From: Lachnospiraceae bacterium
Lineage (GTDB): Bacteria > Bacillota > Clostridia > Lachnospirales > Lachnospiraceae
DNA length: 64,000 nt
Direction: 5' to 3'
Assembly: GCA_017550165.1 (NCBI GenBank)
Contig: JAFZQH010000015.1
Location: 29,886 to 93,885, forward strand
Position 1 is the stretch's first letter. Each line of letters opens with the position of its first letter. The notes under the pieces were generated by a model. It had not been told where the DNA came from and did not search any database. It saw nothing but the letters and a program-made list of their open reading frames with translations. A program made the translations under genes and the position numbers. This document shows, in pieces, positions 24,387 to 32,536 of this stretch.

Positions 24387-25535
24387 TTATGATAGTTCTT
24401 TTGCCAGCCGTTCTATGGCCTCATTGTCTGCAGCTTTAAGCGATGACTTGATGGTCACTGTGGTTTCGCAGAAGGCCATATCCTTGCTCTTTTCAAACAT
24501 CCCCTGCATAACGCGTCTTGCTGCGGGTCCCCAGCTTCCGTTCTCTATGAATCCGATCTTGCGGTTCTGGTAGTTTCTCTCCGTAAGGTTATTTATAAAG
24601 GTCTCCATACAGGGGAAAATGCCGCCGTTATAGGTTACTGAGGCAAGGACCAGCCTGTCATATCGGAAAGCATCCTCCACGCACTCCGCCATATCTTCTC
24701 TTGCCAAGTCTGCCACTACAGTCTTCACACCGGCTTCTTCCAGCTTCGCAGCAAGCTTTTCTGCAGCTTCCATGGTATGCCCGTATATCGATGCCACCGC
24801 AATAAGGACTCCCGGTTCTTCCGGCTTGTAGGATGACCAGGTATCGTACTGCTTCAGGTAATGAGACAGATCACCCTGTAAAACGGGTCCGTGCAGCGGG
24901 CAGATGATCTTTACATCTGTTCCTGAAAGTGCCTTGAGGAGTTTCTGAACCTGAGCGCCGTATTTGCCCACAATACCGAAATAGTATCTTCTTGCTTCAC
25001 AGTCCCAGTCCGCTTCCACATCCAACGCCCCGAATTTGCCGAAAGCATCTGCAGAGAACAACACCTTGTCCTTACTCTCATATGCCACCATTACCTCAGG
25101 CCAATGAACCATAGGTGCAAAGGTAAATGTCAGCTCGTGCGCTCCCAAAGATAACATCTCTCCGTCTGCCACCGTCTTCCTCTCGCTCTTCGGCGCCTCA
25201 GGATAGAACTGATCAAGCAGCCCGAATGTCTTGGCATTTCCCACCAATGTCACATCCGGATACTTTTTTATAAACTCAGAGAGACTTGCGGAATGATCCG
25301 GCTCCATATGAAGGATCACCAGGTAATCCGGCTTTTTCCCGGAAAGGGTCTTCTCCACATTTTCAAGCCATTCCCCCGTAAAATGAACATCCACCGTATC
25401 CATTACGGCGATCTTCTCATCTGTTATCACATAAGAATTATAAGCCATGCCGTCCGGAACATGGTATTGCCCCTCAAAAAGGTCTGTCTTATGATCGTTA
25501 ACCCCAACGTAGTGTATGCTATCTGTAATAAACAT
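24387..25535 (-). CDS. FprA-type flavodiiron protein
   Basis: About 382 residues. The N-terminal metallo-beta-lactamase-like domain (1-250) holds the diiron ligands in HMEPDHSAS and HWPEVMV; the C-terminal flavodoxin domain (about 255-380) starts VLIAVASIYGHTMEAA and binds FMN. In anaerobes these proteins reduce O2 to water or NO to N2O with electrons from rubredoxin or F420-like donors and protect against oxidative or nitrosative stress. I chose ATG 25535 (AGGAGG seven bases upstream) because residues before it in the longer frame are not family-like. No rubredoxin gene is adjacent. Confidence 0.92.
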   Translation of the reverse strand: MFITDSIHYVGVNDHKTDLFEGQYHVPDGMAYNSYVITDEKIAVMDTVDVHFTGEWLENVEKTLSGKKPDYLVILHMEPDHSASLSEFIKKYPDVTLVGNAKTFGLLDQFYPEAPKSERKTVADGEMLSLGAHELTFTFAPMVHWPEVMVAYESKDKVLFSADAFGKFGALDVEADWDCEARRYYFGIVGKYGAQVQKLLKALSGTDVKIICPLHGPVLQGDLSHYLKQYDTWSSYKPEEPGVLIAVASIYGHTMEAAEKLAAKLEEAGVKTVVADLAREDMAECVEDAFRYDRLVLASVTYNGGIFPCMETFINNLTERNYQNRKIGFIENGSWGPAARRVMQGMFEKSKDMAFCETTVTIKSSLKAADNEAIERLAKELS

Positions 25536-25567
25536 ATGCAATCCTCCTGTAATTGATCCTTTATCTT

Positions 25568-26713
25568 TTATTTTATGTTGCACATACTCTCGACGGTCTT
25601 CTTCAGGGTGGCTTCATACCTGTAGTAGGTCAGGCCGCCATCCAGTTCTTTTGTTCGCTCCGATGCCTTCCCTTCATATTCTTCGTCGGTCTTTTCCAGG
25701 TCGAAATACACCACGTATCGTGATCCCGAAAGGAGTATGTCTTCGATGGTCCTGTCGGAGAGACACTCATTTACGATCTCCTTGAAGGCGGAAAGGTTCT
25801 GCGGGTCAAGGATGCGTTTGATCCTCCCGAGACTGTCAAGGCCTCTGGGATATAGGAGCCAGAGCTTGGTAAACTCATCATTTACCATGTCCTCAAAGCT
25901 CATATCAAAGTGTTCCTTTAGAAGCTTTATGAAGGTACGGATATTGTCCCTGCAGGCGATCATGGCCCCAAGGCCTTCCTGGGCGCTCGTATCGCTTGCC
26001 CACGCATAGATCTTGTTTTTTCCCTTGGCATAGTTCAGGATATTTGTCCCTATGACTGTCGCCAGGAATATCTTGATCACAGAGCGCTGTACCACAACGG
26101 GGACAACAATCTTAAGCCTCTCCAGTTCATATGTGAGGTCTTCATCACAGGTTGCCTTCCTGTAAACCTCCGCAAAGGCGGAGATCGGAAATGTCATCCC
26201 CTCATGGAGGGGATCCATGGCCTCCTGTATGGTCTCGTATATGTCAAGGGTATCCTCGGATACTATCTTCCATAGGAGCCGTTCCTTCTCTATGATAAGC
26301 TGAGCCTCCACCATATCATCCGTGCGGTTTGCCACGTTAAGAAGCTCCTCATAGGCAGCCTCGCCCCTTTTGCGGTAGCCTGCCGCCCTGACTTCATCAT
26401 AGGCGCTGCGGTATTGTTCAAGGTAATCCTTAACGGATATCACTTCAGCCTCGCTGTTTACTTCATTCTGCTGCGTGGCCCCTCCCATGGCCTCCATAGC
26501 TGCCCTGCTTAAGAGATTGGAGGATTCGACCTGGATGTCGCTTCCGTAGAATTGCCCCATAAATGCTGCAAAATCCGTCTGTTTTTCACAATGCTCCTTA
26601 AATCGTATCTTCCAGTCCTCGATCTCTGCTGCCAACTCCGGGCTTACATTAGGATATGCATCAAACACGGAGACGGTAGGTGCATAGATTGCGGTTTGTA
26701 TCATATCTAACAT
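25568..26713 (-). CDS. Unrecognised 381-residue protein, second gene of a pair
   Basis: A soluble, mostly helical, acidic protein with no family I can name and no signal peptide. Recognisable stretches are EEAEAQLIIEKERLLWKI-like helices in the middle, a mildly hydrophobic segment VVPVVVQRSVIKIFLATVIG (about 210-230) and a C-terminal FDLEKTDEEYEG. It overlaps the upstream gene by 7 bp and has the ribosome binding site AGGAGGAG, so the two are translated together. The fprA gene lies 32 bp downstream and may share the transcript. Possible roles cannot be judged from sequence. Confidence 0.7.
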   Translation of the reverse strand: MLDMIQTAIYAPTVSVFDAYPNVSPELAAEIEDWKIRFKEHCEKQTDFAAFMGQFYGSDIQVESSNLLSRAAMEAMGGATQQNEVNSEAEVISVKDYLEQYRSAYDEVRAAGYRKRGEAAYEELLNVANRTDDMVEAQLIIEKERLLWKIVSEDTLDIYETIQEAMDPLHEGMTFPISAFAEVYRKATCDEDLTYELERLKIVVPVVVQRSVIKIFLATVIGTNILNYAKGKNKIYAWASDTSAQEGLGAMIACRDNIRTFIKLLKEHFDMSFEDMVNDEFTKLWLLYPRGLDSLGRIKRILDPQNLSAFKEIVNECLSDRTIEDILLSGSRYVVYFDLEKTDEEYEGKASERTKELDGGLTYYRYEATLKKTVESMCNIK

Positions 26714-27510
26714 GGCATCTCCTCCTGTCTCAATTCAAATTCATAATGGCCGGTGCGGTCTTTCGGGGGAATGGCGAGGCAGGCGGCATATCTTGCTTTC
26801 CCAAGTTCTTTCCTGCCCATCTCGGTTATCTGTCCTTTCTTTGCCGAAAGTGAGGACCACAGTTCGTTAAACTCTTTTTCAAAAGCTGCCTTTTCATGGG
26901 ATCTGTCCGGAGGGTTTTGGGCACATCCGGGAGCATTGGATACAAAGTCCCTGAAACCGGTATCATTGGCGGGAACCAGCTTTCTATACATCTCCTGACC
27001 CGCAAGGGATGCAAAACTCTCACATGCCCGATCCATTTCCTCCAGTGCCTTTTTGATATCCCGGCAGTGACGGTCAATCTCATCCTTATCAAATCCGCAG
27101 CAGAGTAACTCTACATAGGCCATATAGGCATCATTGAAGGCAGCGATCTTCTGATTCATTTTCAGGTCCCGGGCCGCCACCTTTTTCTCATAGCCCATCT
27201 CGTAAGCCTTCATTGGATCAGCCTCTATCTCACGGTATTTTTCATCATAGATCTTCTCAAGCTCCGGCATTTTGTTATCCCGAGCTGCTTCCCTGTAGGC
27301 ATTCATCTTATCCAGCATCAATGCCTGGGCAGGTGCTGTATAATACTTGGAGTTCTTGATCTTTTGCATGCTGTCATCCACTGTGGAGCATCCTGCTATA
27401 AGATCCCGTATCTCGGCGTATACCCGGGCCTGGTTAGGTGTATGGGCACAGGCGGCAAACCGCCTTGCCATCATATCGTATAATTCATGGACTTTATTAA
27501 TGTCAGACAT
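26707..27510 (-). CDS. Unrecognised 267-residue protein, first gene of a pair
   Basis: A soluble, helical, highly charged protein. The first 200 residues look like long coiled or helical hairpins (DKMNAYREAARDNKMPELEK; DEIDRHCRDIKKALEEMDRA). The C-terminal ARYAACLAIPPKDRTGHYEF may be a separate small unit. No signal peptide or catalytic motif is evident. ATG 27510 has GAGGGGG upstream. It overlaps the 381-residue gene by 7 bp. It lies divergent from murC, 115 bp away. No function can be assigned. Confidence 0.7.
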   Translation of the reverse strand: MSDINKVHELYDMMARRFAACAHTPNQARVYAEIRDLIAGCSTVDDSMQKIKNSKYYTAPAQALMLDKMNAYREAARDNKMPELEKIYDEKYREIEADPMKAYEMGYEKKVAARDLKMNQKIAAFNDAYMAYVELLCCGFDKDEIDRHCRDIKKALEEMDRACESFASLAGQEMYRKLVPANDTGFRDFVSNAPGCAQNPPDRSHEKAAFEKEFNELWSSLSAKKGQITEMGRKELGKARYAACLAIPPKDRTGHYEFELRQEEMPC

Positions 27511-27563
27511 AAAAATCCCCCTCTCAAAATATCATCACCTCCTTCATTATACTTCCCTTTTTC

Positions 27564-27592
27564 TTGTTCGTAAAATGAGAATGTGGTAATAT
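27564..27592 (+). promoter_or_regulatory. Promoter of murC
   Basis: TTGTTC (27564-27569), 17-base spacer, TAATAT (27587-27592), about 35 bases before the TTG start of murC. Confidence 0.6.
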
Positions 27593-27625
27593 AAGGATTA
27601 TCATTTGCAGTTTGGAGGCTTTACA

Positions 27626-29008
27626 TTGTATAAGGTAGATTTTAACTCACCCATCCATGTTCATTTCATTGCCATCGGCGGCATAAGCATGAGCGGGTTG
27701 GCAGAGATTTTATTAAACAGAGGTTTTACCATTTCAGGATCGGATTCAAAGAGATCGGAACTCACCGACCGTCTGGAGGAGAATGGCGCGAAGGTTAGTA
27801 TCGGCCAGCGTGCTTCCAATATAACGGACGGGACGGATCTGGTAGTCTATTCCGCAGCCATCAGGGAAGATAATCCGGAGTTTGCCGAGGCAGTTAAGCG
27901 TGGGATCCCCATGCTTACCAGAGCCCAGCTTTTAGGTGAGATCATGGCCAATTACAAGGTGCCGGTAGCAGTATCCGGAACTCACGGCAAGACTACTACC
28001 ACCTCAATGATAAGCCAGATCCTTATGGCTAATGATTGCGATCCCACCATTACCGTGGGGGGCATGCTGGAGTCCATCGGCGGTAATATCCGGGTGGGGC
28101 ATTCAGATTTTTTTGTTACAGAGGCATGTGAGTATACCAACTCATTCTTAAGCTTCTTCCCCAGGATCAGCATCATCCTTAATGTGGAAGAAGACCACAT
28201 GGATTTCTTTAAAGACATCGGACATATAAGGAAATCTTTCCGGAGTTTCGCAGAGCTTACTCCCGAAGACGGTACCCTTATAATTGGAGGAGATATAGAA
28301 AAATATGAGGAACTCACAGCAAATGTCAAAGGCTCTGTGGTGACATTCGGTCTTTCAAGTGATTGCGATTATTCGGCAGATAACATCACATATGATGAGC
28401 TGGCGCGCCCTTCATATGACCTTATATATAAAAAGGAACATACGGGGATCCGTATCACTCTTGGTGTCCCCGGGGAGCACAATGTGTCCAATTCCCTGGC
28501 AGCCATTGCTTTTGCCCGTGCTATAGGCCTTGAATATGGTCAGGCTGCAGCCGGGCTTAGGGAATTCACGGGAACGGACCGCAGATTCCAGTTCAAAGGC
28601 AAGCTGGGCGGGATAACTATTCTAGACGACTACGCCCATCATCCTTCGGAGATACGTGCAACCCTCACTGCTGCGAGAAAGTGCGCCCACAAACGTATCG
28701 TTGTAGCCTTCCAGCCACACACCTACAGCAGGACCAAGGCTTTCCTGAAAGAATTTGCAAATGCCCTTTCCCTGGCCGATATTGTTGTTTTGGCCGATAT
28801 ATATGCGGCCCGTGAAAAGAACACATACAACATTTCCTCTGAGGATCTTTTGGCCGTCCTACAAAGTATGGGAGTGGACAGTGCCTATTTCCCCACATTT
28901 GACGAAATAGAAAATTACCTGTTGCAAAAATGCACAGAGGGAGACCTGTTGATAACTATGGGGGCCGGAGATATTGATATGGTGGGAGATAAACTCTTGG
29001 GAAGATAA
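27626..29008 (+). CDS. murC: UDP-N-acetylmuramate--L-alanine ligase
   Basis: About 460 residues. MurC adds L-alanine to UDP-MurNAc, the first peptide step of peptidoglycan synthesis. N-terminal Rossmann-like domain: HFIAIGGISMSGLAEIL; central ATP-binding domain: VSGTHGKTTTTSMI (P-loop, about 110-123) and EACEYTNSFLSFFP; C-terminal domain: TDRRFQFKG, LDDYAHHPSEIRATL and QPHTYSRTKA. The best start is TTG 27626, seven bases after GGAGG; upstream codons do not match the family. It is monocistronic, with its own promoter and a terminator immediately downstream. Confidence 0.95.
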   Translation: MYKVDFNSPIHVHFIAIGGISMSGLAEILLNRGFTISGSDSKRSELTDRLEENGAKVSIGQRASNITDGTDLVVYSAAIREDNPEFAEAVKRGIPMLTRAQLLGEIMANYKVPVAVSGTHGKTTTTSMISQILMANDCDPTITVGGMLESIGGNIRVGHSDFFVTEACEYTNSFLSFFPRISIILNVEEDHMDFFKDIGHIRKSFRSFAELTPEDGTLIIGGDIEKYEELTANVKGSVVTFGLSSDCDYSADNITYDELARPSYDLIYKKEHTGIRITLGVPGEHNVSNSLAAIAFARAIGLEYGQAAAGLREFTGTDRRFQFKGKLGGITILDDYAHHPSEIRATLTAARKCAHKRIVVAFQPHTYSRTKAFLKEFANALSLADIVVLADIYAAREKNTYNISSEDLLAVLQSMGVDSAYFPTFDEIENYLLQKCTEGDLLITMGAGDIDMVGDKLLGR

Positions 29009-29026
29009 TTATCCACATAATCCACA
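29009..29026 (+). promoter_or_regulatory. DnaA boxes: one perfect, one with a single mismatch
   Basis: TTATCCACA at 29009-29017 is a perfect DnaA box; TAATCCACA at 29018-29026 directly follows with one mismatch. A further perfect box is at 29122-29130. All three share one orientation and lie in the 237-bp gap before the helicase-loader operon. Confidence 0.75.
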
Positions 29027-29067
29027 TTCGAGCCTGTGACTTACGCACAGTTCAATGTGGATTTTTC
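29019..29067 (+). terminator. Terminator of murC
   Basis: AATCCACATT pairs with AATGTGGATT; an inner CTGTG/CACAG stem extends the hairpin; a T-run follows. Its left arm overlaps the second DnaA-like box. Confidence 0.75.
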
Positions 29068-29121
29068 ATTGACCTGATTTTTCAAGGAAAGACTATTGAT
29101 GAATTCTTTGTCAAGGGACTT

Positions 29122-29130
29122 TTATCCACA
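29122..29130 (+). promoter_or_regulatory. DnaA box upstream of the dnaD-like gene
   Basis: A perfect TTATCCACA, 56 bases upstream of the -35 region of the helicase-loader operon. Confidence 0.7.
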
Positions 29131-29185
29131 TTTTTCTGATGGACCAAAGCCCTGAAAACACTGGTCATTTCAGCAATTCTACCTA

Positions 29186-29213
29186 TTGAATTTTGCCCTT
29201 CATGTGCTATAGT
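29186..29213 (+). promoter_or_regulatory. Promoter of the dnaD-dnaI-prs operon
   Basis: TTGAAT (29186-29191), 16-base spacer, TATAGT (29208-29213), 32 bases before the start codon. Confidence 0.65.
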
Positions 29214-29245
29214 AAGAGAACATAAATCACGAGGGGAAAAGATTA

Positions 29246-30310
29246 ATGTCAGAGGATGTTAAATTGCGGCGCAGAAATGAATCCGCTGCGACGCCGGTTT
29301 CAAATATTTTTATAGATAAATACATGACTGACGCTAACGGCGAATACGTCAAGGTTTATCTGTATCTTTTAAGATGCATCAATGCAGATCTCAGCAATCT
29401 GTCCATATCGGATATAGCCGATCACTTTGAGACTACTGAAAAGGATGTTAAGCGGGCCCTGCAGTATTGGGAGAAGATGAAGCTTCTTAATCTGGAATAC
29501 ACCGGAAAGAAGCTTACTTCCATCGACCTTCTTGATATACGGGAAGAGGAGGAGATGCTGCAGGATACAGTTCAGCTTAAGAAGAAGACTGTATCCCGGA
29601 CCAAATCCGAGCCTTCCAATATTTCGGAATTCAGGACTTCGTCCGCAGATGAGGAAGAACTGCAGATGCTTCTTTTCGTTACGGAAAAATATCTGGGCAA
29701 GACACTGTCTCCCACTGAGATTGACAAGATTATTTATTTCAGGGATTCACTGCAGTTCTCATCAGAGCTGATCGAATACCTGATCGAGCATTGTGTATCA
29801 GCCGGATATAAAAATATGAGATCTATTGAGAAGATTGCCCTAAGCTGGCATGAGGAGGGTATCTCCACTCCGGATGAGGCCCGGACTCATTCCCTTACCC
29901 ATTCCAAAGTATATGCGGCCATAGTCCACTCACTCGGTATAAGCGGACGTATGCTCAATTCTTCCGAACTTGGGTTTGTCAGCAAATGGATCAATTCATA
30001 CCATTTCAATGAGGATATCATCAGGGAAGCCTGCAACAGGACCATCGAATTCACGGGACAGGCAAGCTTCAAGTACGCCGACTGCATACTGGACCGTTGG
30101 GCCAAGGCGGGAGTCACTGCCCTTGACGACATTAAGGTTCTGGATGAGAAGCATAATGTTTCCAAGACCACAGCAAAGAATACGGCGAATACAACCAAAG
30201 TTAAAAAGATATCGGGCGACCGTAATAGATTCAACAATTTTTCCCAAAGAGACTATGACTACAATTCCCTGGAGAAACAGCTCCTTGGTAATGTAGGCAA
30301 CGGTAACTGA
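29246..30310 (+). CDS. DnaD-domain replication initiation protein
   Basis: A 354-residue cytosolic protein. Residues 15-105 form a winged-helix domain (VYLYLLRCINADLSNLSISD; VKRALQYWEKMKLL). Two DnaD/DnaB_2-type C-terminal domains follow, at about 145-215 (ITEKYLGKTLSPTEIDKI-like; FSSELIEYLIEHCVSAG) and about 230-300 (LNSSELGFVSKWINSYHF; FKYADCILDRWAKAGV). The tail is basic and unstructured. DnaD-type proteins remodel DNA at the origin and help load the replicative helicase with DnaI. Having two DnaD domains and the adjacent loader gene suggests it fuses the roles of DnaB and DnaD of Bacillus (inference). ATG 29246 follows GAGGGG. Confidence 0.88.
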   Translation: MSEDVKLRRRNESAATPVSNIFIDKYMTDANGEYVKVYLYLLRCINADLSNLSISDIADHFETTEKDVKRALQYWEKMKLLNLEYTGKKLTSIDLLDIREEEEMLQDTVQLKKKTVSRTKSEPSNISEFRTSSADEEELQMLLFVTEKYLGKTLSPTEIDKIIYFRDSLQFSSELIEYLIEHCVSAGYKNMRSIEKIALSWHEEGISTPDEARTHSLTHSKVYAAIVHSLGISGRMLNSSELGFVSKWINSYHFNEDIIREACNRTIEFTGQASFKYADCILDRWAKAGVTALDDIKVLDEKHNVSKTTAKNTANTTKVKKISGDRNRFNNFSQRDYDYNSLEKQLLGNVGNGN

Positions 30311-30324
30311 TCGTAAGGAGTAGC

Positions 30325-31302
30325 ATGGGCATAAGAAGCGATATACATTCTGCTGTAATGCAGGAATATGACATGAGGCATTTTTTATCCCGTCAGGAAC
30401 TGGATAAAAGGATCGACGAGGTGTATAATAAGAATCCCAGATTCTCCGCTATTGATGAAGAGATTGCCAATGCCTCTGTTGATTATGTGAAGAAGAGATT
30501 ATCAGATCCCGGGACAGATATCCCACCTTTGGCATCGGTGCTGGCGGACCTTAAAGAAGAACGCAGGGGTCTTCTTGAATCCATGGGATATTCAGAAGAT
30601 TACCTGACACTCCGGTATTTCTGTAAAGACTGTCATGATACAGGATATACAGGCGGAAAGAGATGTCACTGTTACAAGGAGCTCGCCACCAGGTACATGT
30701 ATCAGGACACTAATCTTAAGAACATTGATGCATCTCAAACCTTTGAGAGTTTTACTTTTGATTATTACGACGATTCCTACACGGATCCCGTAACAGGCAA
30801 AACCCCTCTTGCATCTGCAAAGGAAGCCTATGACAAGGCACTGCATTTTGTAAAGAACTTTGGTGAAGGATCCGGGAACATATTCATATACGGAGACACA
30901 GGGGTCGGCAAGACTTTTCTCCTCAACTGTATCGCCAACGAACTGATCAATATGAACAGCTCGGTTATATATTTCACAAGTTTCGAATTATTCGATTCCA
31001 TTGCGCGGTACACCTTCCGTGAGAATAACCCTGATGCCATATATGATCACCTTTTCGAATGTGATGTGCTTCTTATAGATGATCTGGGGACGGAACTGGT
31101 CAACTCTTTTGTTTCTTCCCAGCTGTTTCTTATCGTTAACGAGCGGATCCTTAATAAAAGATCCACCATCATTTCCACCAACCTGTCCGTTAACGATATC
31201 ATTGACAATTATACTGAAAGAACATTCTCCCGGATATCAATGGCTTATGATATAATTAAGCTCACCGGGGCGGATATTCGTATAAAAAAGAAGATCCATT
31301 AG
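30325..31302 (+). CDS. dnaI: DnaI/DnaC-type helicase loader ATPase
   Basis: A 325-residue AAA+ ATPase that loads the DnaB helicase. The N-terminal helicase-binding domain contains a Cys/His zinc-binding cluster at about 99-115 (CKDCHDTGYTGGKRCHC). The AAA+ core has Walker A GDTGVGKTFL (about 190), Walker B VLLIDDLGTE (about 250), sensor region STIISTNLS and an arginine-finger-like RTFSRI near the end. The gene is 14 bp downstream of the DnaD-domain gene with AAGGAG as ribosome binding site. The replicative helicase itself is encoded in this window at 51878-53224. Confidence 0.9.
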   Translation: MGIRSDIHSAVMQEYDMRHFLSRQELDKRIDEVYNKNPRFSAIDEEIANASVDYVKKRLSDPGTDIPPLASVLADLKEERRGLLESMGYSEDYLTLRYFCKDCHDTGYTGGKRCHCYKELATRYMYQDTNLKNIDASQTFESFTFDYYDDSYTDPVTGKTPLASAKEAYDKALHFVKNFGEGSGNIFIYGDTGVGKTFLLNCIANELINMNSSVIYFTSFELFDSIARYTFRENNPDAIYDHLFECDVLLIDDLGTELVNSFVSSQLFLIVNERILNKRSTIISTNLSVNDIIDNYTERTFSRISMAYDIIKLTGADIRIKKKIH

Positions 31303-31327
31303 CTTTTAGAAACATCGGAGGTTATTT

Positions 31328-32503
31328 ATGAAACAGGAAAATGTTGCTCTTAACAATATCCCAGTGGGTGCTCTCGGGCTGATACCCATGCCGGGTACCG
31401 AAGAGCTGGGGCAGAAAGTCAATGATCATCTGGTAAGATGGCGTAATGAAGAGGAGAATGATGACTATAACCACTCCTTTGTGGGCTATCACAGGGATAA
31501 CTACATCCTTAAGGTTGCCACCCCCAGATTCGGTTCCGGTGAAGGTAAGGGAATCCTCAAAGAGTCTGCCAGAGGATATGACATATTCTTATTATGTGAT
31601 GTGACTAACCACAGTCTCACTTATAAGATGTTTGGTGAGGAGAATCATATGTCTCCTGATGATCACTTCCAGAATGTGAAGCGTATCATCGCAGCCTTAG
31701 GAGGCAAGGCCCACAGGATTACCGTTATCATGCCCTTCCTTTATGAGGGGAGGCAGCACAAGCGTACTACCCGTGAGTCCCTGGACTGTGCATTGGCCCT
31801 GCAGGAACTGGTGAACATGGGCGTTGAGAACATCATCACATTTGATGCACACGACCCAAGAGTTCAGAATGCCATTCCTTTAAGCGGGTTTGAGACAGTT
31901 ACCCCTTCATATCAGTTTATAAAAGGACTGCTTCGTTCCTTTGATGATCTTCAGATAGACAGCGATCACATGATAATCGTTTCTCCTGATGAGGGCGGAA
32001 CCAACCGTGCGGTATATCTCGCTAACGTATTTGGACTTGAGATCGGTATGTTCTACAAGCGCCGCGATTATTCTACCATAGTTAACGGTTCCAACCCTAT
32101 TGTGGCACATGAATTCCTCGGATCCTCTCTGGACGGCAAGGATGTTATCATTATCGACGACATGATCTCTTCCGGTGGAAGTATACTTGATGTTGCCGCA
32201 GAGTTGAAGAAGCGTAATGCCAACAGGATTTTTGTAGCTGCCACCTTTGGTCTCTTCACCAACGGTCTGAAGAAATTTGATGAAGCATATGACAAGGGCC
32301 TGATCGATAAGATCCTTACCACCAACCTGGTATATCAGTCTCCGGAACTCTTATCCAAGCCCTGGTACACCAGCTGTGATATGAGCAAATATATCGCTTT
32401 CCTTGTGGATAAGCTTAATAATGATTCTTCCATCAGTGAACTGCTCAATCCTTATGATAAGATCCAGACTCTGGTCAACAACTACAAAAATAACCAAAAA
32501 TAA
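31328..32503 (+). CDS. prs: Ribose-phosphate pyrophosphokinase (PRPP synthetase)
   Basis: A 391-residue enzyme that makes PRPP from ribose 5-phosphate and ATP for nucleotide, His and Trp synthesis. Seen: HKRTTRESLDCALAL, FDAHDPRVQNAIP (metal-binding His/Asp), VSPDEGGTNRAVYLA, and the PRPP-binding loop DVIIIDDMISSGGSILD. At 391 residues it is longer than the classical enzyme (about 315), with an extended N terminus, a variant known in Clostridia. It is the third gene of the helicase-loader operon, 25 bp downstream, and is followed by a bidirectional terminator. Confidence 0.92.
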   Translation: MKQENVALNNIPVGALGLIPMPGTEELGQKVNDHLVRWRNEEENDDYNHSFVGYHRDNYILKVATPRFGSGEGKGILKESARGYDIFLLCDVTNHSLTYKMFGEENHMSPDDHFQNVKRIIAALGGKAHRITVIMPFLYEGRQHKRTTRESLDCALALQELVNMGVENIITFDAHDPRVQNAIPLSGFETVTPSYQFIKGLLRSFDDLQIDSDHMIIVSPDEGGTNRAVYLANVFGLEIGMFYKRRDYSTIVNGSNPIVAHEFLGSSLDGKDVIIIDDMISSGGSILDVAAELKKRNANRIFVAATFGLFTNGLKKFDEAYDKGLIDKILTTNLVYQSPELLSKPWYTSCDMSKYIAFLVDKLNNDSSISELLNPYDKIQTLVNNYKNNQK

Positions 32504-32510
32504 TCTATAT

Positions 32511-32536
32511 AAAAAGGACCCGACCGGGTCCTTTTT
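32511..32536. terminator. Bidirectional terminator between prs and the penicillin-binding protein gene
   Basis: A perfect 11-bp stem, AAAAAGGACCC/GGGTCCTTTTT, around GACC. It has T-runs in both directions and ends at the stop codon of the convergent gene. Confidence 0.92.
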
